Assembly: GCA_019232985.1 (NCBI GenBank)
Contig: JAFAMW010000022.1
Coordinates: 1-32,908, forward strand
Origin: Roseateles sp.
GTDB taxonomy: Bacteria; Pseudomonadota; Gammaproteobacteria; Burkholderiales; Burkholderiaceae
Reading direction: 5' to 3'
Length of the DNA stretch: 32,908 bases
The position numbers were made by a program, and so were the translations under genes. This document shows positions 25,628-32,908 of this stretch, in pieces (positions within the stretch are counted from its first letter, which is position 1; every line of letters begins with the position of its first letter). A model generated the notes under the pieces. It worked only from the letters and a program-made list of their open reading frames with translations. It was not told the DNA's origin and searched no databases.

Positions 25628-28600
25628 TTGATTCAAAACAGGTTTTCTTTGGACCTGTTTTGCATCGTCGCGTCCCGTCAACCCGCGCATCGCGGTGCGC
25701 CCCGGTCCTCCCGCAGCATCTTGGACGATTTCGAAACCGCGCTTCCCGGCAGCTTCGCGGCGCCGGCCTCGGGACCCCTCGCCTGGCCCGCCGCCTTCGG
25801 CATCGGCGCCCTGCGCACGCTGGGCCTGGCCTGCGCCTGCCTGGTTGCGGGCTGGCTCGCCGAGCAGGCCGGCGCGCCGCCGCTGTTCTGGCCGCCGGCG
25901 GGCATCGCGCTCGCCGCGCTGCTCGCCTGGGGCCTGCGCGCGCTGCCGGGTGTCGCGGGCGGCGCGCTCGCGCTGGCCTGGCTCGACGGCCGGTCCGGCA
26001 CCGCGGCCGCACTCGAACTCGGCGTCCAGCTGCTGATCCCGACCCTCGCCTACGCGCCGCTGCGGGCGCTGCGCGCGCGCGCGCCGCTGACGGGCTGGCG
26101 TGCCATCGCCGCGCTGCCGTTCGCCGCCGTCGCCGGCCCGCTCGCGGCGGCCCTGCTGCTCGCGCTGCTGTACGCCAGCGGCGCCCTGCCGTCCGACGCC
26201 GTGCGTCGCCCCCACCCGCTGGGCGCAGAAATGAACGGTCTGCTGCTCGTCGGCGCCTGGCTGCTGAGCCTGCCCGGCAGCGCGGCCTGGCGCCGGCCGC
26301 GCCTGCGCGACCTCGGCGCGCCCGCGCTCGTGGCGCTCGCCGCCCTGCCGGCGCTCGCGGGCCCGCCCGCGCTCGCGCCGCTGATCCTCGTGCCGCTGCT
26401 CGTGCTCGCCGGCGTCGGCGCGACCGCCCCGCGCGGCGTCGCGCCGGCCGCGGCGCTCGCGCTCGCGACGCTCGCCTGGCTCGCGACCGCCCGCCATCTG
26501 GGCCCGTTCGCGGCCCTCGACGCCTACCACCAGACGCCGTGGCTCGCCGCCTACGCCTGGGCCGCGGCGCTGCTCGCCCTGCTGCTGCAGGGCCGCCGCG
26601 GCGGCGAGCGCGTGGCCGTGCGCCGCCGCGACCACCGTCTGCTCGACGCGGCCGGGGTCGGCCACGCGCACTGGCGCCTCGACCGCGGCCAGGCCTTGTA
26701 CTCGCCGACCTGGGCCGCCATGCTCGGCGGCCACCAGGACGCGGGCGACGACCCGGTCCACTGGCTCGAGCAGGCCCACCCGATGGACCGCGAGCGCGTC
26801 GCCGACGCGCTGTGCGCGCTGCTCGCGACGGCCGGCGCGCCGGTGCTCAACGAGCGCCTGCGCATCGCCGCGGACGACGGCGGCCTCGGCGCCACCAAGA
26901 CCTGGCGCTGGCACGCGCTGCGCGCCGAGGTGCTCGCGCGCGACGCCGCCGGCCAGGCCACCCGCCTCGAAACCCTGCTCAGCGACGTTGAAGCGCTCGC
27001 GCAGGCCGAGGAGCGCCAGCGCATCGGCGCGGGCCTGTTCCGCCACCTGCAGGAGGGCCTGCTCGTCGTCGACGCCCAGGCGCGCGTCGTCGACGTGAAC
27101 CCGAGCTACTGCCGCATCATGGGGCAGAGCCGCGACAGCCTGCTCAAGCGCCCGGCGGCGCTGCTCGCGCCGGCCACGCTGCAGCGCAGCGGCCTGAGCC
27201 TCGACGCGATGCAGCAGGCCCTGCGCGAGCAGGGCCACTGGCGCGCACGCCTGCAGGCCGAGCGCGGCGACGGCACGCCGTGCGCGCTGCAGCTGACCGT
27301 GGCGACGGTCGAGGGCACGCCGGGCGCCGCGCCGCTGCGCGTGCTCACGATCACCGACCTCGGCCTGCAGCTCGAGCACGAGCGCGAGCGCGACTGCGAC
27401 GCGCTGACCGGCCTGCCGAACCAGGAGGCGTTCATGCGCGCGCTGCGCCACGCGCTCGGCGAGGCCGGGCGCGGCGGCTTCCTGCTGTGCGTGTGCGTCG
27501 TCGACTTCGACCGCTTCGGCGACGTCAACCAGCGCTGGGGCGAGGCCGCCGGCGACGCGCTGCTCGCCCAGGCCGCCCAGCGCATGCGCCAGGCGCTGCG
27601 CAACGCGCCGCACTGGTCCGACGGCATCGGCCGGCTCGGCGGCGACGAGTTCGCGCTGTTCCTGCGCGCGACCGACCTCGACGAGGCGCGCCGCGCGGTC
27701 GAGCGGCTCAAGACGACGCTGCGCGGCCAGTACCAGCTCGGTGCGACGGGCCAGGCGGTCGAGCTCAGCGCGAGCATCGGCGTGACGGTCCACCCCGACG
27801 ACGCGGCCGACGCCGAGACGCTGCTGCGCCACGCGGGCCACGCGCTGTATCGCGCCAAGCAGCATGGCGGCGCCGACGCGCTGCGCTTCTTCGACGTCGC
27901 CAAGCGCGCGCGCGACGAGGCCGGCCTGCTCCACCTCGCACGCATGCAGCAGGCGCTCGACCGCGGCGAGCTGTGCCTGCACTACCAGCCCAAGATCGAC
28001 ATGCAGGCCGGCCGCGTGCTCGGCGTCGAGGCGCTGCTGCGCTGGCAGCACCCCGAGCAGGGCCTGCTGATGCCGGGCGAGTTCCTGCCGCAGATCGAGT
28101 CGACCGGGCTCGCGCTGCGCATCGGCGACTGGATCATCGAGCAGGCGCTGCTGCGCTCGGCGCAATGGCTCGCCCAGGGTCTCGCGCTCCAGGTCAGCGT
28201 CAACGTCACGCCGCGCCAGCTGCAGACGCCCGAGTTCGCGCAGCGCCTGCAGGAGCTGCTGCAGCGCCACCCCGAGCCGGTCGCGCGCCACCTGTGCATC
28301 GAGGTGCTCGAGACCGCGGCGCTCGCCGACGTCGACGCGACCCACGCGCTGATCCTGCGCTGCCGCGGCTTCGGCGTGCGCTTCGCGCTCGACGACTTCG
28401 GCACCGGCTACTCGACCCTGACCTACCTGAAAAAGCTGCCGGTGGACACGCTCAAGATCGACCGCTCCTTCGTGCAGAACATGCTCGTCGATGCCCAGGA
28501 CATGGCGCTGGTCGAGGGCGTTGTCGGCCTGGCGCGGCATTTCGACTGCGGCGTCGTGGCCGAAGGCGTCGAGTCGGCCGCGCACGCGCGCGCCCTGCTC

Positions 28601-28738
28601 CGCCTGGGCTGCCGACTCGGCCAGGGCAACGGCATCGCGCCGGCCATGCCGGCGGTCGAGGTCGCCTCGTGGGTGCAGGCTTTCGGCCAGTCGGCCTGGC
28701 TCGCGGCGCCGAGCCCCGCGGTCACCCAAGTAGACTGA
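25628..28738 (+). CDS. Membrane diguanylate cyclase/phosphodiesterase (MASE1-like, PAS, GGDEF, EAL)
   Basis: This protein should make and/or break c-di-GMP at the inner membrane. From TTG 25628 it has 1036 residues: a MASE1-like sensor with about eight membrane segments (about 55-325), a degenerate PAS-like region (about 345-450), a PAS domain (about 465-580), GGDEF (motif 671-675) and EAL (motif 801-803). The EAL domain keeps DDFGTGYS, the LKIDRSFV Lys and AEGVES, so both outputs look intact. The I-site position reads HWSD, not RxxD, so product feedback is probably missing. No ATG lies early enough to keep the sensor; TTG 25721 is another option and would move an inverted repeat into the leader. 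dnaG follows 4 bases on. Confidence 0.9.
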   Translation: MIQNRFSLDLFCIVASRQPAHRGAPRSSRSILDDFETALPGSFAAPASGPLAWPAAFGIGALRTLGLACACLVAGWLAEQAGAPPLFWPPAGIALAALLAWGLRALPGVAGGALALAWLDGRSGTAAALELGVQLLIPTLAYAPLRALRARAPLTGWRAIAALPFAAVAGPLAAALLLALLYASGALPSDAVRRPHPLGAEMNGLLLVGAWLLSLPGSAAWRRPRLRDLGAPALVALAALPALAGPPALAPLILVPLLVLAGVGATAPRGVAPAAALALATLAWLATARHLGPFAALDAYHQTPWLAAYAWAAALLALLLQGRRGGERVAVRRRDHRLLDAAGVGHAHWRLDRGQALYSPTWAAMLGGHQDAGDDPVHWLEQAHPMDRERVADALCALLATAGAPVLNERLRIAADDGGLGATKTWRWHALRAEVLARDAAGQATRLETLLSDVEALAQAEERQRIGAGLFRHLQEGLLVVDAQARVVDVNPSYCRIMGQSRDSLLKRPAALLAPATLQRSGLSLDAMQQALREQGHWRARLQAERGDGTPCALQLTVATVEGTPGAAPLRVLTITDLGLQLEHERERDCDALTGLPNQEAFMRALRHALGEAGRGGFLLCVCVVDFDRFGDVNQRWGEAAGDALLAQAAQRMRQALRNAPHWSDGIGRLGGDEFALFLRATDLDEARRAVERLKTTLRGQYQLGATGQAVELSASIGVTVHPDDAADAETLLRHAGHALYRAKQHGGADALRFFDVAKRARDEAGLLHLARMQQALDRGELCLHYQPKIDMQAGRVLGVEALLRWQHPEQGLLMPGEFLPQIESTGLALRIGDWIIEQALLRSAQWLAQGLALQVSVNVTPRQLQTPEFAQRLQELLQRHPEPVARHLCIEVLETAALADVDATHALILRCRGFGVRFALDDFGTGYSTLTYLKKLPVDTLKIDRSFVQNMLVDAQDMALVEGVVGLARHFDCGVVAEGVESAAHARALLRLGCRLGQGNGIAPAMPAVEVASWVQAFGQSAWLAAPSPAVTQVD
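25634..25662. promoter_or_regulatory. Perfect 10-bp inverted repeat at the start of the GGDEF-EAL gene
   Basis: CAAAACAGGT and ACCTGTTTTG are exact reverse complements with the spacer TTTCTTTGG. It is AT-rich against the background and lies just after TTG 25628. It could be an operator or an RNA stem controlling translation. A TAGCAT -10-like box is at 25604-25609. Confidence 0.55.
28731..28736 (+). promoter_or_regulatory. -10-like hexamer just before dnaG
   Basis: TAGACT ends six bases before the GTG at 28743, inside the last codons of the GGDEF-EAL gene. The same hexamer precedes the DUF2805 gene. It may let dnaG be transcribed as a leaderless message independent of the upstream gene. Confidence 0.3.
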
Positions 28739-28742
28739 GCGG

Positions 28743-30614
28743 GTGATCCCGCCCGGCTTTATCCACGACCTGCTCTCCCGCGTCGACATCGTCGAGGTGG
28801 TGGGCCGCCATGTCGAGCTCAAGAAGGCCGGCATCAACCACAAGGGCCTGTGCCCCTTCCACGGCGAGAAGTCGCCGAGCTTCATCGTCAGCCCGAGCCG
28901 CCAGACCTACCACTGCTTCGGCTGTGGCGTGCACGGCAATGCGATTGGCTTCCTGATGGAGCACACCGGTGCCGGCTTCGTCGAGGCGGTGGAAGACCTC
29001 GCCCAGCAGGTCGGCATGCAGGTGCCCGAGGACGACCGCACGGCCGAGCAGCGCGAGCGCGACAAGGCCGTCAAGCAGCGCCAGGCCACGCTCAGCGACG
29101 TGCTGGAACGCGCTGGCCGGCACTACTACGAGCAGCTCAAGAAGAGCCCGCGCGCCCAGGACTACCTGAAGGGCCGCGGCCTGACCGGCCAGATCGCCAA
29201 GCAGTTCGGGCTCGGCTATGCACCCGAGGGCTGGCGCCCGCTGGCCAGCGCCTTCCCGGCCTACGACGACCCCTTGCTCGAAGAAAGCGGCATGGTCATC
29301 TCGCAGGGCGAGGAGGCCGCCGAAAAAAAGCGCTACGACCGCTTCCGCGACCGGATCATGTTCCCGATCCGCAATGTCCAGGGCGAAGTCATCGGCTTCG
29401 GCGGTCGCGTGCTCGACAAGGGCGAGCCCAAGTACCTGAACTCGCCGGAAACGCCGGTCTTCAACAAGGGCCGCGAGCTCTATGGCCTCTTCGAAGCGCG
29501 CACCGCGCTGCGCCAGCGCGGCTACTGCCTCGTCGTCGAAGGCTATATGGACGTCGTCGCCCTGGCCCAGCACGGCTTCGGCAACGCCGTGGCCACGCTG
29601 GGAACGGCCTGCACGGCCGAGCACGTGCAAAAGCTCTTCCGCTTCACGGAGTCCGTCGTCTTCAGCTTCGACGGCGACGCCGCCGGCCGCCGCGCCGCGG
29701 GCCGCGCGCTCGAGGCCGCGCTGCCGCACGCGACCGACACGCGCACCGTCCGCTTCCTGTTCTTGCCGACCGAGCACGACCCTGACTCCTACGTGCGCGA
29801 ACTCGGCGCCGAGGCCTTCGAGCACTGCGTCGAAGAAGCCGTGCCGCTGTCGCGCCAGTTGCTGGAGAGCGCCGGCGAAGGCTGCGACCTGAGCACCGCC
29901 GAAGGCCGCGCCCGCATGCTCGCCAACGCGAAGCCGCTCTGGAACGCCCTGCCTGATGGGCTGCTGCGGCGCGCCGTGCTCGGCGATCTCGCACGCCGCG
30001 CCCAACTCCCCGAGGCCGAGCTGCAGCGTCTCTGGACCGGCGCCGGTGCCGGCGCTGCACCGGGCGGCCATGCCGGGCCGCCGGACGGCTACGGCGATGC
30101 GCCCCGCGCGCCCCGTCCGCAGCGCGAAGGGCGCCCCTGGAAGGAGTCCGGCGACGGACGTCGCCCCTGGCGTGGCCGCGGCGAGCCGCCCGATCCGAGC
30201 CTGTCGGTGCCGCGCCGCGCGCCGATCGCACCGGTCGACGTTGCACTGCGCCTCCTGCTGCTCGAATGCGGCTGGTGGGAACGGCTCGGCCCCGAGGACC
30301 AGCACCTGCTGCACGATCTGCCCGGCATCCACGGCGAGCTCGTGCGCTGGATCGAGCGCTACCTGATGAACCACGGCCCGGCGCCCTGGTCGGCGCTCGA
30401 AGCGGCGCTGGCAGACGACGGCCTGCTCGACGCTGCGCGCGCCCTGCCCGGCGGCCTGCGCGCCGACGAACCGGCCAGCTTCGACGACCTCCAGGCCGTG
30501 CTGCGCCAGCTGCTGATCAAGCAGCTCAAGGAGCGCAGCCAGCTGCTGGCAGCCGCGAACGATCGCGAGGAACTCCAGCGCGTCTACGACCGGATCCGCG
30601 AGCTGTCGGCCTGA
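28743..30614 (+). CDS. dnaG: DNA primase DnaG
   Basis: DnaG makes RNA primers at the replication fork and binds DnaB through its C-terminus. The 623-residue protein begins with GTG 28743 (MIPPGFIHDLLSRVD, as in betaproteobacterial primases). The zinc finger is CPFH...CFGC (C37, H40, C58, C61). The TOPRIM core has EGYMDV (E266) and FDGDAAG (D310, D312). A basic Gly/Pro/Arg-rich linker (about 435-490) leads to a helical C-terminal DnaB-binding domain ending IKQLKERSQLL and RVYDRIRELSA. The gene is 4 bases after the GGDEF-EAL gene and 356 bases before rpoD; the common upstream partners rpsU and a GatB/Yqey gene are absent. Confidence 0.97.
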   Translation: MIPPGFIHDLLSRVDIVEVVGRHVELKKAGINHKGLCPFHGEKSPSFIVSPSRQTYHCFGCGVHGNAIGFLMEHTGAGFVEAVEDLAQQVGMQVPEDDRTAEQRERDKAVKQRQATLSDVLERAGRHYYEQLKKSPRAQDYLKGRGLTGQIAKQFGLGYAPEGWRPLASAFPAYDDPLLEESGMVISQGEEAAEKKRYDRFRDRIMFPIRNVQGEVIGFGGRVLDKGEPKYLNSPETPVFNKGRELYGLFEARTALRQRGYCLVVEGYMDVVALAQHGFGNAVATLGTACTAEHVQKLFRFTESVVFSFDGDAAGRRAAGRALEAALPHATDTRTVRFLFLPTEHDPDSYVRELGAEAFEHCVEEAVPLSRQLLESAGEGCDLSTAEGRARMLANAKPLWNALPDGLLRRAVLGDLARRAQLPEAELQRLWTGAGAGAAPGGHAGPPDGYGDAPRAPRPQREGRPWKESGDGRRPWRGRGEPPDPSLSVPRRAPIAPVDVALRLLLLECGWWERLGPEDQHLLHDLPGIHGELVRWIERYLMNHGPAPWSALEAALADDGLLDAARALPGGLRADEPASFDDLQAVLRQLLIKQLKERSQLLAAANDREELQRVYDRIRELSA

Positions 30615-30630
30615 GCGCCGCCGCCATCAC

Positions 30631-30659
30631 TTGACGAAGCCGAAAAATCGGCGACAATT
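30631..30659 (+). promoter_or_regulatory. Probable rpoD promoter with a symmetrical spacer
   Basis: TTGACG (30631-30636) and ACAATT (30654-30659) are spaced by 17 bases, a good sigma-70 promoter. The spacer contains GCCGA-AAAA-TCGGC, a perfect inverted repeat that could be an operator. The resulting leader would be about 305 bases. Confidence 0.65.
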
Positions 30660-30850
30660 CAGGGTTTTCCAGCGCTGCGTCAAGAGTGACGGTAGCTTTT
30701 CGCCGGACCCGGCCGCCCAGCAGACACTGGGTACTATCAAAAGGCCACCCTTTACCGCCGAAAGCTGCAGATACAAACGTCCACGCAAGCTTGCACGCGC
30801 CGCATGAGGCCGCCGCTCCGTTATCGGGGTGACTCCCTCGTGTCAAAGAA

Positions 30851-30902
30851 GCCACCTGTCGCGCCCTGCGCTTTGTTGCGCAGCCAACGCGTACCAGGTG
30901 GC
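30851..30902 (+). other. Nested hairpin in the rpoD leader, possible structured RNA element
   Basis: Three perfectly paired helices nest in 52 bases: GCCACCTG with CAGGTGGC, CGCG with CGCG, and CTGCGC with GCGCAG around the loop TTTGTT. There is no T-run after it, so it is not an ordinary terminator. Smaller hairpins (CGTCA/TGACG at 30678-30691 and CCCAG/CTGGG at 30716-30731) lie upstream. The rest of 30615-30970 shows no credible gene. Confidence 0.55.
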
Positions 30903-30970
30903 CGCTGCATTTCAGAATCCGTTTCCAGAATCCGCCCGTCGCTGATCGACGTTACCCATCGAGGACCTGC

Positions 30971-32908
30971 ATGACCGCCAAGAAGACCGCGCCCAAGGTT
31001 GAAGAGCCCAAGAAGACCGCCAAGGCCGCCACCGTCGAAGCCAAGGCCACCAGCAAGCCCGTCGCGAAACCCGCGGCGAAGGCGGCGGTCAAGGCCGAGG
31101 CCAAGCCGGCCGTGAAGGCTGCGGCCAAGGCGGCGCCGGCCAAGACGGCGGCCAAGGCCGGCGCGGATGAAGACAAGCCCAAGCGCGGTCGCAAGCCCAA
31201 GGCCGAGACGACCAGCAAGAAGGCCGCCGGCAAGCCCGAGGCCGAAGAGGAAGAGGACTTCTCCGACATCGACGCCGAAGTCGAGGGCGAGGAAACCGAG
31301 GTCGCCGAGGTCGAGGAAACCGAAGAGGAAAAGGCCAAGGTCAAGCCGCTGCGCATGAAGGTCAGCCGCGCCAAGGAGCGCGCGCTGATGCGAGAGTTCG
31401 GCCTCGAAGAGACCGCGCTGACCGAAGAGGAAGCCGCCAAGCGCCGCCATGAGCTCAAGACGCTCATCAAGATGGGCAAGACGCGCGGCTACCTGACGCA
31501 CCAGGAAATCAACGACCACCTGCCCGAGAAGCTGGTCAACGAGGAAATCCTCGAGGCCATCGTCTCCATGCTCAACGACATGGGCATCGCGGTCTACGAG
31601 CAGGCGCCCGACGCCGCGACGCTGCTGATCCAGGGCTCCAACACCGCGACCTCGACCGAGGAAGAAGCCGAGGAAGCCGCCGAAGCCGCGCTGTCCACCG
31701 TCGACTCCGAATTCGGCCGCACGACCGACCCGGTGCGCATGTACATGCGCGAGATGGGCACGGTCGAACTGCTGACCCGCGAAGGCGAAATCGAGATCGC
31801 CAAGCGCATCGAAGGTGGCCTGCAGGCCATGATGCTGGCCATCTCGGCCTCGCCGACGACCATCGCCCACATCCTCGACATGGCGGCCAAGATCCGCGCC
31901 GGCGAGATGCAGATCTCCGACGTCGTCGACGGCTTCGTCGCCGAGGATGAGGCCGACGACTACGTGGCCGAGGAAGACTTCGACGAATTCGACGACGAAG
32001 AAGACGACGACGACGGCAACGGCGGCTCCAAGGCGCTGACCAAGAAGCTCGAGGAACTCAAGAACGCCGCGCTCGTCAAGTTCGACGCACTGGCCAGCAA
32101 CTTCGACAAGATGCGCAAGGCCTTCGAGAAGGACGGCTACCGCGCCCCCTCCTACGACAAGGCCCAGCACGCCGTCAGCCAGGAGCTGATGACGATCCGC
32201 TTCACGGTCAAGATCATCGAGAAGCTCTCCGACATCCTGCGCTCGCAGGTCGAGGAAGTGCGCCGCCACGAACGCGAGCTGCGCAAGATCCTCGTCGACA
32301 AGTGCGGCATGCCGCAGGAGTACTTCATCAAGCACTTCCCGCCCAACGCGCTGAACCTCGCCTGGGCCGAGAAGGAAGTCGGCTCCGGCAAGCCTTACGC
32401 CACCGTGCTGAGCCGTAACCTGCCGCCGGTGCAGGAACTGCAGCAAAAGCTCATCGACATCCAGGCCAAGGCCGTCGTTCCGCTTGAAGATCTGAAGGAG
32501 ATCAACAAGAAGATGAACGAAGGCGAGAAGGCCAGCCGCGACGCCAAGAAGGAAATGATCGAGGCCAACCTGCGCCTCGTGATCTCCATCGCCAAAAAGT
32601 ACACCAACCGCGGCCTGCAGTTCCTCGACCTGATCCAGGAAGGCAATATCGGCCTGATGAAGGCGGTGGACAAGTTCGAATACCGCCGCGGCTACAAGTT
32701 CTCGACCTACGCGACGTGGTGGATCCGCCAGGCCATCACGCGCTCGATCGCCGACCAGGCGCGCACGATCCGCATCCCGGTTCACATGATCGAGACGATC
32801 AACAAGATGAACCGCATCTCGCGCCAGCACCTGCAGGAGTTCGGCTACGAGCCGGACGCGCCGACGCTGGCCGAGAAGATGGAGATGCCCGAGGACAAGA
32901 TCCGCAAG
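30971..32908 (+). CDS. rpoD: Primary sigma factor RpoD (sigma-70), 3' end outside window
   Basis: RpoD directs RNA polymerase to housekeeping promoters. The window holds the first 646 codons from ATG 30971; no stop is reached. Residues 1-115 are a Lys/Ala/Pro tail followed by an acidic stretch, with an AT-hook-like KRGRKPK at 71-77. Region 1.1 follows ([24 protein letters not shown]), then region 1.2 ([21 protein letters not shown]), a non-conserved acidic insert ([15 protein letters not shown]), and regions 2.1-2.4 ([56 protein letters not shown]) into region 3. Region 4 is beyond the edge. dnaG lies upstream, as in the conserved dnaG-rpoD order. Confidence 0.98.
   Translation, partial: MTAKKTAPKVEEPKKTAKAATVEAKATSKPVAKPAAKAAVKAEAKPAVKAAAKAAPAKTAAKAGADEDKPKRGRKPKAETTSKKAAGKPEAEEEEDFSDIDAEVEGEETEVAEVEETEEEKAKVKPLRMKVSRAKERALMREFGLEETALTEEEAAKRRHELKTLIKMGKTRGYLTHQEINDHLPEKLVNEEILEAIVSMLNDMGIAVYEQAPDAATLLIQGSNTATSTEEEAEEAAEAALSTVDSEFGRTTDPVRMYMREMGTVELLTREGEIEIAKRIEGGLQAMMLAISASPTTIAHILDMAAKIRAGEMQISDVVDGFVAEDEADDYVAEEDFDEFDDEEDDDDGNGGSKALTKKLEELKNAALVKFDALASNFDKMRKAFEKDGYRAPSYDKAQHAVSQELMTIRFTVKIIEKLSDILRSQVEEVRRHERELRKILVDKCGMPQEYFIKHFPPNALNLAWAEKEVGSGKPYATVLSRNLPPVQELQQKLIDIQAKAVVPLEDLKEINKKMNEGEKASRDAKKEMIEANLRLVISIAKKYTNRGLQFLDLIQEGNIGLMKAVDKFEYRRGYKFSTYATWWIRQAITRSIADQARTIRIPVHMIETINKMNRISRQHLQEFGYEPDAPTLAEKMEMPEDKIRK

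Noticed and set aside
25619..28885. 1088-codon - strand frame opposite the GGDEF-EAL gene
   Set aside because: Shadow of a gene with clear GGDEF and EAL motifs; the antisense product is low-complexity Arg/Ala/Gln/Gly.
30821..32830. 669-codon - strand frame opposite rpoD, also covering its leader
   Set aside because: Shadow of RpoD, whose motifs are unmistakable; the antisense product is a Leu/Gly/Asp-rich artefact.

Overview
The window is a GC-rich chromosomal segment of a betaproteobacterium, probably order Burkholderiales near the Rubrivivax/Leptothrix/Roseateles group. I infer this from protein content and gene order only: petABC followed by sspA-sspB, secA beside a DciA-type gene and near argJ, PEP-CTERM sorting signals, a PVWY-type cytochrome b, and a sigma-70 factor with a long Lys/Ala-rich N-terminus. 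Almost all of it is coding. The only gene-free stretch longer than 300 bases is the rpoD leader (30615-30970), which holds a promoter and a nested hairpin.

Layout, left half. 1-1483 (+): end of an unidentified gene, then ureE and ureF; no ureG follows. 1484-4318 (-): argJ, two GNAT acetyltransferases and a single-domain EamA transporter, overlapping or abutting like one operon. 4432-5677 (-): two PEP-CTERM surface/secreted proteins lying between argJ and secA. 5917-8667 (-): secA with a strong terminator. 8896-9879 (+): a short DciA-like gene, a lone ribbon-helix-helix protein behind a perfect palindromic operator candidate, and a small TIGR03643/DUF2805-like protein. 9946-10021 (-): tRNA-Thr(TGT). 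10085-14302 (-): sspB, sspA and the cytochrome bc1 genes petC, petB, petA (transcribed petA to petC, terminator, then sspA-sspB). 14514-14951 (+): mscL.

Layout, right half. 14990-19274 (-): two related regulators in tandem, first a pseudokinase-HDOD protein, then an intact Ser/Thr kinase-HDOD-GAF protein, behind an AT-rich patch with an inverted repeat. 19423-23310 (-): hrpA. 23373-25474 (+): argA, yggX and an H-NS-family gene. 25628-28738 (+): a large membrane GGDEF-EAL protein with a MASE1-like sensor, then dnaG only 4 bases downstream, then rpoD (cut by the window end).

Most genes are core housekeeping: respiration, protein export, replication priming, the main sigma factor, arginine synthesis (argA and argJ both present) and RNA helicase. 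The accessory or less understood parts are the kinase/pseudokinase-HDOD pair, the PEP-CTERM pair, the lone RHH gene with its operator, and the c-di-GMP gene placed in front of dnaG-rpoD. The kinase/pseudokinase pair is my best candidate for an undescribed system. A second theme is that several genes (ureE, dciA, the DUF2805 gene, hrpA, argA, dnaG) have a -10-like hexamer 5-10 bases before the start codon and no clear Shine-Dalgarno site, which suggests leaderless or nearly leaderless mRNAs.
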